Shown here one piece after another: positions 20,062 to 34,336 of a stretch of 64,000 nt of DNA (positions are counted from its first letter, which is position 1; every line of letters begins with the position of its first letter). The position numbers and the translations under genes were made by a program. Source of the stretch: Episyrphus balteatus (lineage: Eukaryota > Arthropoda > Insecta > Diptera > Syrphidae). Where the stretch lies: assembly GCF_945859705.1 (NCBI RefSeq), contig NC_079134.1, positions 82,506,756-82,570,755 on the forward strand. The letters are read 5' to 3'. The notes beneath the pieces are model-generated. The model saw only the letters and a program-made list of their open reading frames with translations, searched no databases and was not told the DNA's origin.

Positions 20062-20248
20062 CCTAGGTTAGGAAAGGTAAGGTTAGGGAGGTTACGTTAG
20101 GGAGGTTAAGTAAGGATTAGGTGGAATTAGTTGGGTTTCGTTAGTTTAATATTAGTCTTTGATTAGGTGAAGTTAGGTTACGTTAGTTGAAAGTGGTTTG
20201 GTTAAATTTGGTTAGGTTAGTTGGTTAATAGGTTAGGAAAGGTTAGGA
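20062..20248 (-). repeat. Degenerate TTAGG (telomere-like) tract in 3' UTR of Cb
   Basis: Imperfect GGTTA/TTAGG units on the plus strand over about 187 bp, between the hairpin cluster and ORF2 and overlapping the ORF2 stop near 20233. It shares its layout with the tracts at 1239, 24371, 54397 and 58559. Confidence 0.75.
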
Positions 20249-23239
20249 ACGCGGAACTGTTCTTCTTCTCTTTTCTTATTTCTGAGGAGCTGATTTGTGT
20301 ATGCACTGATCGCGTTCCAGTTGTGTTGGCTAGTAAGCATCTTCTCGACTATGTTCTCTGGAGTGATGGTGCCAATGTTTATCTCCAGTTCTTCTCTTTG
20401 TGCTGCCCATCTGCTGCAGACGAAGAAGGTATGTTGTGCATCGTCTTCTTGGGAGTCCCCGTACTGGCATGCTGGACTACTCGTTTTGCCGATCTTGTGG
20501 AGAAATGCGTTGAAGTAACCGTGTCCGGTGAGTAATTGGGTGACGTAATAATTAACTTCACCGTGTTTCCGGTCTTTCCACTCAGCCACATTTCTAATCA
20601 GCCTCGCCGTCCATCGTCCTCTGCTTTCTGCGCACCAACGTTCTTGCCACTTCTGTATGATCAGCTGCTTCGCCTCTTCTGCTGCCGCTTCCAACCCCAT
20701 TTCCGCCTTTTTGTCGTAGACGTACTTCCTTTCTGTCGCTAGGAGATCGATAGGGGTCACTCCAGAGATTACAAGGACAGCTGGTTCCGACACCGTTCGA
20801 TAAGAGCTTGCCACGCGTAGAGCTCCGCATCTTTGTACTGCTGCCATCTGCTTTCGGTACTTCTCTTGCTTAAGTTACGTCCGCCCATATTTCGCTGCCA
20901 TACAGAAGGATGGAATGCGTTGTCGCCATCAGTAGCTTCCGCTTACTGGCCGTTGGTCCCCCAACGTTCGCCATCAGTCTGCTCAGTGATGTGGTAGTTT
21001 TTGATGCTCTTTCCGATGCTGCCTTTATTTGTTGCCAGTAGGTTAGCTTTGTGTCGAGCCTCAATCCCAAGTACTTCACTGTCGCGCTGCTTCTTATCAC
21101 TTCGGCCCCGATTTGGAAATCGATTTGTGTAGGAATCCTCTTCCTCGTCAGAAGAACTATCTCTGTTTTTTCCGTGGCTAGGCTGAGTCCATGCTCTTAC
21201 ATCCATGAATTTGTTCGTCGCATGACCTGGTTTAGGTTTCTTTGCGCGCTATCGGTGTCTCGTGCCGTAATCACCGCGGCGATGTCGTCAGCATAGCCAA
21301 CCAGGAAGGCATCGTCAGGCATCTCCATGCGTAGGATATCATCATAGGAGATGTTCCACAGGTCTGGTCCTAAGATTGATCCTTGCGCTGCACCAGATGT
21401 GACTTCCTTCCTTCGCGGACCTTCTGCGGTCTCGTAGATCAGCTCGCGATCTCTGAGATAGTCCTTCGTCATCCGTAGAAGATATGCAGGGACGTGGAAT
21501 CTAAATTCCAGCGCATGTAGGATATCACTCCACCTGGCCGAGTTGAAGGCATTTCGTACATCCAGCGTTGCCAGCAAGACGATCTCCTTCGAGTAGTGAT
21601 TTCTTTGTTGGGCAATTTGGGTGGCGTGCACTACTTCTTGTATTGCTCCGATAGTAGAGCGGCCTCTCCGGAAACCGTACTGTCTCTCTGATAGATCGCC
21701 TGACGCTTGTACTGCAGCTGAAAGCCGCGGTTTTAAAAGCTTTTCCAAGAGTTTTCCCGCGGTGTCTAGCATGCACAGAGGTCTGTATGCCGATGGGGAA
21801 TCTGGGTCTCCTTTGCCTTTGCTGATGAGCACCAGCCGTTGTTTCTTCCAGCTCTTCGGGAAGACGCCTTCTATGAGGAAATTGTTGAACATGTTCAGAA
21901 GTAATTGGGGACATGCTTTGGCGGTCGCTTTCAGGACTTCTGCGGGGATTCCATCGGGGCCCGGAGCTCTTCGGTTTTGCAAGGACTGCACAGCTATGCT
22001 CAACTCCTCCTCGTTAAAAAGTGGGATATCCTGTCTTTGGACCGGTGTGTTGTCGGGTGGTCTGACAGGATGAGTTGGGAATAGTGTTCCAACAATGTGC
22101 TCCATTTTTTCTTCGCTTAGGACTGGGGGTGTTATCTGAGCTCCTAGTTTACGAGTAACGATCTTGTAGCCTAGTCCCCAGGGGTCGCTATTGACATCAA
22201 GGCGGAGATCCTCCCATTTCTCTCTCTTGCTCGAATTGATGGCTCTCTTGAGCTCGGATCTCTTGGTTCTGAACTCCGCTATGGCGTCCTCCATAGGTTC
22301 AGCGTTTCTTCTCCTTCTCCCCCTTGTAACTATTCGTCGAAGTTGTAAACATCTTCGGCGTAACGCAGCTATCTCCTCTGTCCACCAGTACACTGGATCT
22401 CTGTTTCTGTTGGCACCTCTTGTCCGGGGCATTGAGGAGTCGCAGGCGAGCCGAATTAGTTGCATTGTGGCTTCAGCCTTGGTTTCAGCAGGTCCTTCTA
22501 CTCGTAGCACAGCATCTGCCCCTTCCTCGATCACTCCCTTTAAAACATCCGCGTTAAGCCTGTTTAAGTTCCACCTTGGAGTCCGTGGTTGGTGACGTTG
22601 GTTTAGGGCTCGTTGGTTTTCCTCCAGGTCGAAAACGATATACTGGTGGTCACTACCTGTGTAGTCCTCGATTACTCTCCAGTTCTTAATTTTTGCGAAT
22701 GCGGTGCCCGTCGCAAAGGTAACATCTGGAATAGTGCCTCTGTGTCCTGGTCTCCTGAAGGTGGGCGTGTTTCCTACGTTAGCTACGTATAGTCCACGTC
22801 TCGCGGCCATCTCGAGTATTTGCCTTCCTCGAGAGTCTGTAGTAGGCATTCCCCACTCTTGACCTCTGGCGTTGAAATCTCCTGCGACTAGAACATCTCC
22901 ACTAGTCTCATTCAGAAAATCCTCCAAATCCTCCAGTTTTTTGCGAAATTCTTCGATCCTGTCGTTTGGGCTAAAATATATGCTTACTATTGTAAGTTTT
23001 CCAGTTTTGACCCAGACAAAGCCTCTTTCTGCCCCTTTTCTATCAATTTGGAATTTTGTTGTGTCTGTGATCCAAATGGCAGCAGTATTTAGCAGGTCTG
23101 AAAACCAATTTTGTCCGTCCTTATCGCGGTATTGTTCGCTTACGATAACAATGTCAGCTCGAAGTTCCGAGATAAGTTTTGTCAGAAGGCTGTCTGCTGT
23201 TAGACTTCTGTGGACATTCGCCTGGAGGATCAAGGTCAT
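20233..23239 (-). pseudogene. ORF2 of Cb: APE endonuclease and reverse transcriptase, disrupted
   Basis: The only copy here with the endonuclease. APE-type motifs: LQANVHRS (N8), VSEQ (E35), AGDFNARGQEW (D121, N123), GTIPDVTF (D172) and GSDHQY (D197, H198). RT motifs: LDVRNAFNS (A), AAQGSILGPDLWN (B) and GYADD (C, about residues 651-652). A Cys/His finger follows near 20400. APE plus GPDLWN indicates the R1 clade (R1/TRAS/SART/Waldo group). A TAA at 21197-21199 replaces a Glu codon seen in other copies, after about 680 codons. A one-base insertion near 20875 (GTTACGTCC versus GTGCGTCC) shifts the last part. Full length would be about 1,000 codons. The ATG at 23237-23239 overlaps the ORF1 stop. 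Confidence 0.9.
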
Positions 23240-24052
23240 TTTGAGGAGGCCTTTTTCGCCTCTTCAAGTGCTTTTCTGAACACTTGACAGCTTCCGGTGC
23301 CAGGTACATGGTTTATGGATGATGTTCTTTCCAATTCCACACAGAGGCAGCACTTAGGCTGGTTTTTGCAGTCCTTCTTTTTATGACCCTTTTCCCCGCA
23401 TTGGATGCATAGTCCTTGCCCCTTTCTGTCCGGATTTGGACAGGACGACTGTTTGTGTCCATATCCGAAACATTTGAAGCAGCGTGGGACTTCGGTTCTC
23501 TGTCTGATTCGGCAGTGTGTCCAGCCAATTTTAACTGTGCTGGCCTTCAGCATTTCTTCGGCGGCTTGAGCATTCACCCTGATAATGGCCATCTTCAGAG
23601 ATCTGTTGTTTTTACTAGTGATCCCTATTTCCAGCTCTGTTATGGAGTCTGTACATTTTTTGCGGATTGCTTCCTGGACCTCTTCTACCGTGGTTAGTTC
23701 GTCAAGGTCCTTAATCTCGAGTGAAATCATATGTTGGAGGTTTTTGACGACGGCTTTTTCTCCCAGAATTTCCTTTAGGCAGTTTCCAAAGGCTGTCTTG
23801 TTTTTTGTTTTCGCCCCGAGCTCTACCAAGACCTCTCCCTTTTTGGTTTCGCGAATCTTTTTGACAACTGTTTCTGTCGCGTCTGGATTGGCCTTGTTCC
23901 GAATTTCTCTCAAGATGCCGGAGTAGGTTTCCTCTCCCATCGGCTTGATAAGAATAGCTCCCGGGTTTTGTTTCCGTCTAGGCTTTTTCTTTTTTCTCTT
24001 CTTCTGTTTTCCACTTGCTTTGGTAGTTGGGTTACCTTTATTCTTGTTCGTC
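23236..24052 (-). CDS. ORF1 (gag-like) C-terminal part of Cb
   Basis: About 271 codons of a LINE ORF1, truncated at its 5' end. The visible order is a Lys/Arg-rich segment, a middle region resembling the R1-type gag (ESC)RRM-like area, then zinc knuckles CFKCFGYGHKQSSC and CIQCGEKGHKKKDC (both CX2CX4HX4C) and a third cluster CX2CX10HX6C. The stop TGA (23236-23238) shares bases with the ORF2 start as ATGA, which suits stop-restart translation of ORF2; SART1 is known to use a UAAUG overlap. The apparent upstream extension through lysine and leucine runs reads through the Cc poly(A) tail and AAT repeat, and is not part of the gene. Confidence 0.82.
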
Positions 24053-24074
24053 AATAATAATAATAATAATAATA

Positions 24075-24077
<3 letters not shown>
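24053..24077. repeat. Short (AAT)n between Cb and Cc
   Basis: About eight AAT units join the truncated 5' end of Cb to the poly(T) of Cc. The 927-942 junction is the shorter equivalent. Confidence 0.9.
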
Positions 24078-24126
<49 letters not shown>

Positions 24127-24370
24127 ACTTGTGGAGGAATGCGTTACGCACCATAAGGAGGTATCCATACCTCCCCGTGTGTCGGACTCACCACCAAGGA
24201 AAAAATGTTAAAACCTTATAATGGCATACCGACTAAACCTCCAAAAGTGTCACGAAGAACCCCCCCTCGGGACCACGGGATTGCACTTCTTCAAGAGGGG
24301 GTGCTGTTGTAGCGCCCATTCTGGGCTCACGTCTTGTAGCGGGATCTTTTCTTCATCTGCTTTCTTCGTT

Positions 24371-24552
24371 CCTAGGTTAGGGAGGGTTAGGTTAGGTAGG
24401 AAATCTTAGGATTAGGTTAGGTTTAGGTTAGATTAGTTGGGTTTCGTTAGTTTAAATTAGTCTTTATTAGGTGAAGTTAGGTGACGTTAGTAGAAGTTGG
24501 TTTGGTTAGATTTAATTAGGTTAGTTGGTTAATAGGTTAGGAAAGATTAGGA
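24371..24552 (-). repeat. Degenerate TTAGG tract in 3' UTR of Cc
   Basis: Telomere-like tract matching 1239-1420. Confidence 0.75.
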
Positions 24553-26201
24553 ACGCGGAACTGTTCTTCTTCCATCTTCTTGATTCTGAGGACCTGGTTG
24601 GTGTATTTACAGGTCTCATTCCAATTATGTTGGCTAGTTAGCATCTTCTCGACTATATTTTCTGGAGTGATGGTGCCAATGCTTCTCTCCAGTTCTTCTC
24701 TTTGTGCTGCCCATCTGCTGCAGGCGAAGAAGGTATGTTGTGCATCGTCTTCTTGGGAGTCCCCGTACTGGCATGCTGGACTACTTGATTTGCCGATCTT
24801 GTGGAGAAATGCGTTGAAGTAACCGTGTCCGGTGAGTAACTGGGTGACGTAATAATTAACCTCACCGTGTTTCCGGTCTTTCCACTAAGCCACATTTCTG
24901 ATCAGCCTCGCTGTCCATCGTCCTCTGCTTTCTGCACACCAACGCTCTTGCCACTTCTGTATGGTCAGCTGCTTCGCCTCTTCTGCTGCCGCTTCCACTC
25001 CCATTTCCGACTTCTTGTCGTAGACGTACTTCCTTTCTGTCGCTAGGAGATCGATAGGGGTCACTCCAGCGATTACAAGGACAGCTGGTTCCGACACCGT
25101 TCGATAAGAGCTTGCCACGCGTAGAGCTCCGCATCTTTGTACTGCTGCCATCTGCTTTCGGTACTTCTCTTGCTTAAGTGCGTCCGCCCATATTTCGCTG
25201 CCATACAGAAGGATGGAATGTGTTGTCGCCATCAGTAGCTTCCGCTTACTGGCCGTTGGTCCCCCCACGTTCGCCATCAGTCTGCTCAGTGATGTGGTAG
25301 TTTTTGATGCTCTTTCCGTTGCTGCCTTTATTTGTTGCCAGTAGGTTAGCTTTGTGTCGAGCCTCAGTCCCAAGTACTTCACTGCCGCGCTGCTTCTTAT
25401 TACTTCGTCCCCAATTTGGAAGTCCATTTGTGTAGGAATCCTCTTCTTCGTCAGAAGAACTATCTCTGTTTTTTCCGTGGCTAGGCTGAGTCCATGCTCT
25501 TCCATCCATGAATTTGTCCGTCGCATGACCTGGTTCAGCTTTCTTTGCGCGCTATCGGTGTTTCGCTATCGTAATCACCGCGGCGATGTCGTCAGCATAG
25601 CCAACCAGGAAGGCATCGTCAGGCATCTCCATGCGAAGGATATCATCATAGGAGATGTTCCACAGGTCTGGTCCTAAGATTGACCCCTGCGCTGCCCCAG
25701 ATGTGACTTCCTTCCTTCGCTGGCCTTCTGCGGTCTCGTAGATCAGCTCTCGATCCCTGAGATAGTTCTTCACCATCCGTAGCAGATAAGCAGGAACGTG
25801 GAATCTCCATTCGAGCGCATGTAAAATATCGCTCCACCTGGCCGAGTTAAAGGCGTTTCGAACATCCAGCGTTGCCAGCAAGACGATCTCCTTGGAGTAG
25901 TGGTTTCTTTGTTGGGCAATTTGGACTGCGTGCACTACTTCTTGTATTGCTCCGATAGTAGAGCGGCCTCTCCGGAAACCGTACTGTCTCTCTGATAGAT
26001 CGCCCGACGCTTGTACTGCTGCTGAGAGCCGCGGTTTCAAAAGCTTTTCAAAGAGTTTCCCCGCAGTGTCTAGCATGCACAGAGGTCTGTATGCCGATGG
26101 GGAATCCGGGTCTCCTTTGCCTTTGCTGATGAGCACGAGTCGTTGTTTCTTCCAGCTCTTAGGGAAGACGCCTTCTATTAGGAAGCTGTTAAACATGTTC
26201 A
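24537..26201 (-). pseudogene. ORF2 fragment (RT and C-terminal domain) of Cc
   Basis: Same content as the Ca fragment: RT motifs A, B and C, followed by a frameshift near 25565 and a TAG at 24885-24887 in place of Glu. The endonuclease half is missing because of the 5' truncation. Sharing two independent inactivating lesions with Ca means that the two descend from one dead insertion. No functional product is expected. Confidence 0.88.
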
Positions 26202-26204
26202 CAT

Positions 26205-27442
<1,238 letters not shown>

Positions 27443-28302
27443 CATATAATTAAACGGCGAGCATAGTTTTTGTGGTACAAATTACCGGGCCCCCAAAAAC
27501 CGAAGGGGCATAAATTATACACCGAACGAAAGAGAATGACGCGAAGATGTGCAGAATCACATTTTTTTTTACTTTTAATTAACCGAAATAACGAAATTAA
27601 ACAAATTAAAATTCGATACAAAATAAAAAAAAACAAAAACAAAACAAAAACAAAAACAACTGGAATTCTATTGGAAAATTTCCAATCAACTGGAATGAAA
27701 TGTCATTCATGACTGAATGGAGGAATGAAAGCATTCAGCGAAAATCAAAAAACATTAAGGTGGGTTCACATTGGTGCGTTGTTTTAAGATCGCACGTAAA
27801 CTATGGTTAACTTTCATTGTTTTAGTTATCTTAGTTTAGAAAGTAAGATGTTTGTTTTATTACCATGAATTTTTTTGTTAAAATTGAATTCTATTAAAAT
27901 CAAGTCTATTACTAAGGTCCAATCTTTTGTAAACACTTTTGATACCAATGAAATCTATTTTGGTCCTTTTCTCTCTTGAAAGAACATACGAATTTGTCAG
28001 CAATTACATGAAGCCTCAAGAGGTGCGACTCTTTTTAAACATAATGAGTGCAAAAGAGAAAAAAGATGAAAGAAAAAATTATCCGACCGGAGAGTCGTGG
28101 GGGGTCGTGAGTCCGAGACTCTTTTTTGACGTTTCTTTTCCACTTTTTCTTTTTTCAACATTCCCTCACATTTCTTTTTGCTTCTTGGTGCAATACAACA
28201 ACAACAAATTTTAATTCAAAAAATAAATGTCAAATTTGAGTCCTTGACTCAAGAGGCATCGTGTAATAGTACGCGCCTCACAGAATGATTACACACACGA
28301 CA

Positions 28303-28375
28303 AACAATTTTGGTTCTATAAAGCTTTACAGATGCAACTGTTGCTTCTTTAAAGCATTATAGAAGCAAAATTGTT
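28303..28375. repeat. Short palindromic hairpin element
   Basis: Imperfect arms of about 26 bp (28303-28328 and 28349-28375, starting AACAATTTTG and ending CAAAATTGTT) around a 20-nt loop. It could form a cruciform or hairpin and abuts the foldback element that begins at 28383. Confidence 0.7.
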
Positions 28376-28382
28376 AGTAGGG

Positions 28383-29233
28383 CAGCCACACTAAAAATTA
28401 TAAAAGTTCTGACCTGGGATCGCGACTTTTTCATATAGTTTTTGGGTTGCTGAAACCGAATCCGAAGTCCGTTTTGCTCAATCACGTCAGGTTTTCGAGA
28501 TAACCTCATAAAATGTCACGAAAACAAAAAATTTTTTTCTCTGATCTGGATGTGCGAATATGTTAATCATATAGTTTTTGGATCACTGAATCCAGATTCG
28601 AACTCAATTTCGCCCTATCACGTCAGGTTTCTGGGATATCCTCAAAAAAATGTCAAAACCAAAAAAACAAAAGTTTTTATCTGGAGTTGCGACTAAATTT
28701 TTCATATAGTTTTTGGGTCGCTGAAACCGAATCCAAAGTCTATTTTGACGTATCACGTCAGGTTTTTGAAATATCCTCAAAAAATGTCTAAACTCAAAAA
28801 AAAGTTCTTATCTGACATTTTTTGAGGATATCTCAAAAACCTGACGTGATACGGAAAAATAGAGTTCGAATTCGGTTTTAGCAACCCAAAAACTATATGA
28901 AAAACCTAAACGCAACCCCAGATAAGAAATTTAGTTTTTTTGGTTTTGACATTTTTTTGAGGATATCTCAGAAACCTGACGTGATAGGGCAAAATTGACT
29001 TCGAATCTGGATTCAGCGATCCAAAAACTATATGATTAACATATTCGCACATCCAGATCAGAGAAATTTTTTTTTTTGTTTTCGTGACATTTTTTGAGGT
29101 TTTCTCGAAAACCTGACGTGATGGGGCAAAACGGACTCCGGATTCGGTTTCAGCGACCCAAAAACTGAAAAACTATATGAAAAACTTAATCGCAACCCCA
29201 GGCCAGAACTTTTATTTTTTTTTTGTGTGGCTG
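28383..29233. mobile_element. Foldback-type element with long arms built of internal repeats
   Basis: CAGCCACAC at 28383-28391 is inverted at 29225-29233, and the two arms of about 425 bp are imperfect reverse complements centred near 28807. Each arm holds about three copies of a 140-bp unit with CATATAGTTTTTGG, ATCACGTCAGGTTT and ATCCTCAAAAAATGTC blocks. It has no coding capacity and I see no clear target duplication. The structure matches foldback or long-TIR MITE elements. Confidence 0.7.
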
Positions 29234-29334
29234 TGTATCAAAAGAAAATTCGAAAAAAGAGTCAAGCCTCTTGAGGCTTCATGTAATAGCTGACTTTGAC
29301 AGTTCCTTTACCATTTTACCAAGTTTTCACTTTT

Positions 29335-29566
29335 AAGGCTTAACTACATTGGCTCAAAAAGTGAAAAAGTACAAAAGTGAAAATTTTCAAACTCATTTTT
29401 GTATGGTTTTTCGGCCTAGAAAATTAAAATAAATGATGCAGAATGCTTATTTTTCCGACCAAAAATCAATTTGTAAACTCTTTTTTACAAAAAAATCTCT
29501 CTAGCGAGAAAAAAAATATTTTCACTTTTGTACTTTTTCAAAAAGTGGTGAATGTAGTTAAGCCTT
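29335..29566. mobile_element. MITE-like unit 1 with AAGGCTTAACTACA termini
   Basis: 232-bp unit with inverted ends AAGGCTTAACTACA and TGTAGTTAAGCCTT; complementarity extends about 50 bp inward through AAAAAGTGAAAAAGTACAAAAGTG. Non-coding. It is a sibling of the unit at 29907-30139. A degenerate related stretch (29567-29903) repeats the CTTATTTTTTGGTTT and AAATTTCCCACTTTTTCAC motifs. Confidence 0.65.
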
Positions 29567-29906
29567 TAGACGTTTACATTTTTGAATAAAAGTCACTAAT
29601 ATTTTATCGCCGCATGGCAAAGCGTTTTTCTTATGAGGTTCAGGGAAAACTAACAAAAACGTCTTTTTTCTTCCTTATACCTTAAAGCAGAAAGCTTATT
29701 TTTTGGTTTAAAAAACAATTTTTGTAGTTTTTCCAAAAAAAAATAGCGCTAGAAAGAAATAAAAATTTTTTACTTTTGTAAATTTCCCACTTTTTCACTT
29801 ATTTTTTGGTTTGAAAACAATTTTTGTAGTTTTTTTCAAAAACAAATGGAGCTTGAAAGAAATAAATTTTTTTAACTTTTGTAAATTTCCCACTTTTTCA
29901 CTGTTA

Positions 29907-30139
29907 AGCCTTAACTACATTGGCTCAAAAAGTGAAAAAGTACAAAAGTGAAAATTTTCAAACGCATTTTTGTATAGTTTTTCGGCCTGAAAAATTAAAA
30001 CAAATGATGCAGAAAGCTTATTTTTTGGTCTAATAAATAATTTATATACTCTTTTTCACAAAACAATTGCGCTAGCCAGAAAAAAAATATTTTCACTTTT
30101 GTACTTTTTCAAAAAGTGGTGTATGTAGTTAAGCCTTTA
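29907..30139. mobile_element. MITE-like unit 2
   Basis: Same family as unit 1: CCTTAACTACATTGGCTC start, matching inverted end GTAGTTAAGCCTTT, and a near-identical interior (TTTTTCGGCCTGAAAAATTA). No ORF. Confidence 0.65.
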
Positions 30140-30160
30140 AGGTCATTGTAGTTAAGCCTT

Positions 30161-30417
30161 AAGGCTTTAAAAGTATAACTACAACGGCAACTTTTTGCAA
30201 AAAGTCAAAAAGTGATAGATTTCAAACTCATTTTATGACAGTTTTTACGACGACAAAATAAAAAATAATGATGCAAAAAGCTTATTTTTTGGTTTCCAAA
30301 AAATTTTTTGTAGTTTTTTCCGAAAATTTTTACAAAAACAAATATTGCTAGAAAGAAATAAAAAAAATTTAATTTTGTAAATTTCCCACTTTTTAGGTCA
30401 TTGTAGTTATGGCTTTA
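30161..30417. mobile_element. MITE-like unit 3, diverged
   Basis: AAGGCTTTAAAAGTATAACTACA at the left and TTGTAGTTATGGCTTT at the right are degenerate versions of the same termini. The interior shares the AATGATGCA and GCTTATTTTTTGGTTT motifs. It is adjacent to unit 2 and older-looking. Confidence 0.5.
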
Positions 30418-31040
30418 ACATGAAAAAAACGTTGTTGTGCGACGTTGTTGTGAACCCACCTTTAATAAATGTGAACCTATCTTTAATCATTAATAAGTAC
30501 CTGAACGCATTCAATAAAATTTTAATGGAAACCTTACCACAAATATCATTCCAAACTGGAAGTGCGATAAATAACGCCCTCTCCCTCCGGAAATTTAAAC
30601 TTCTACAAGCTAAGCTAAGACGAGAACCTACAATATGAATGACAAATTTGAGCGAAGTTGGTGGAAGTTGAATGATTAAATGATGGAATTTGAATGAATG
30701 GAATATGAAGCAGGTTGAATTGAATCGCAAAATGCAAGGTGCAAACACAATGCATTAAGGCGATTACACTTTGCATTTTTTTTTTCGATACTTTTTTTAC
30801 GTAGTTGAGTGCAGTTAAAACGTAGTTCAACAATATCTAAAGCAGGTTTAAAAAATATCAAAAAGTAGGTACCTATATTAAATATACCTGTGTATTTTTG
30901 TCTTCAAAAAGTGTAGTTAATCGCAACAACAAATACTATACAAAATAATGAAACTTTTTTGGTATAATTGTGTTTAAAGTTGTTGCAAATAAAAAAAAAT
31001 AAAGAAATTGGCGCTCGAATTTCGAGGGCGGGGTCGGCTA

Positions 31041-33970
<2,930 letters not shown>

Positions 33971-34095
33971 CTGGGGCAGTTTTGCTAGTTTCTGCTACCA
34001 GACGCCTCCCCAGGTGGCGGATAGGGGAACGCCTGTCAGATATGACTGGTTCCGGGGAAATAAAATACCCGGGGTGGACCAAAAAACTAGAAAAC
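33971..34095 (+). promoter_or_regulatory. Structured 5' end of family B, pseudoknot-like
   Basis: The terminal CTGGGG (33971-33976) can pair with CCCCAG (34008-34013). GTTTT(G)CTAG (33979-33988) can pair with CTAGAAAAC (34087-34095). A strong GC hairpin (34048-34080) lies between. This is the strand order of an HDV fold, but no canonical P3 abuts P1: the best hairpin is TCTG-CTAC-CAGA at 33991-34002, with 5 nt left over. It may be a degenerate ribozyme or another structured element. It is identical in B2 (42678-42802) and B3 (48767-48891). Confidence 0.4.
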
Positions 34096-34336
34096 AAAAT
34101 CCAGAAGCGTCTGCCTCATATTGAGCGGCTCCCTGGTCAGCGTCTGACTCAAATTGAGCGGCTGTTTACCTCCGACGCACCCCAACGGACCGTGCGTCGG
34201 CCCTCCACAAAGGAACAAAAAAACCCATAAACAATCTTTTATGGTGAATTATAAATATGAAAAATGGAAAACTCTCATGAAACCAATCGAGTAGGGATAT
34301 CTACTCAAACGTCGGTAGAAGCCACGGCTACCGGCG

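Larger units (their letters stand above)
27758..30461. mobile_element. Putative DNA transposon shell with 13-bp TIRs and TTA duplication
   Basis: AGGTGGGTTCACA at 27758-27770 is perfectly inverted at 30449-30461. Each end is flanked outside by TTA (27755-27757 and 30462-30464), which looks like a 3-bp target duplication. A TWA target duplication is characteristic of PIF/Harbinger elements, so a non-autonomous relative is possible. No transposase is visible. The interior is filled by other inverted-repeat units, which would then be later insertions. A chance match is unlikely for 13 bp plus TTA, but family membership is only suggested. Confidence 0.5.

Noticed and set aside
24053..24168. N-terminal Lys-run/Leu-run extension of ORF1 in Cb, starting MDTSLWC
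   Set aside because: It reads through the 3' end, poly(A) tail and AAT spacer of the neighbouring element Cc. The true ORF1 is 5'-truncated at 24052.
30407..30861. Overlapping minus-strand frames up to 113 codons in the spacer
   Set aside because: No domain, no conserved copy and AT-rich composition; consistent with chance.
33982..34230. 82-codon frame near the start of B1 (also in B2 and B3)
   Set aside because: It starts with TTG; its first ATG is at about 34042, inside a structured region. Conservation among B1-B3 only reflects recent duplication. It contains a 24-bp direct duplication. It could be a small upstream ORF but I cannot support it.
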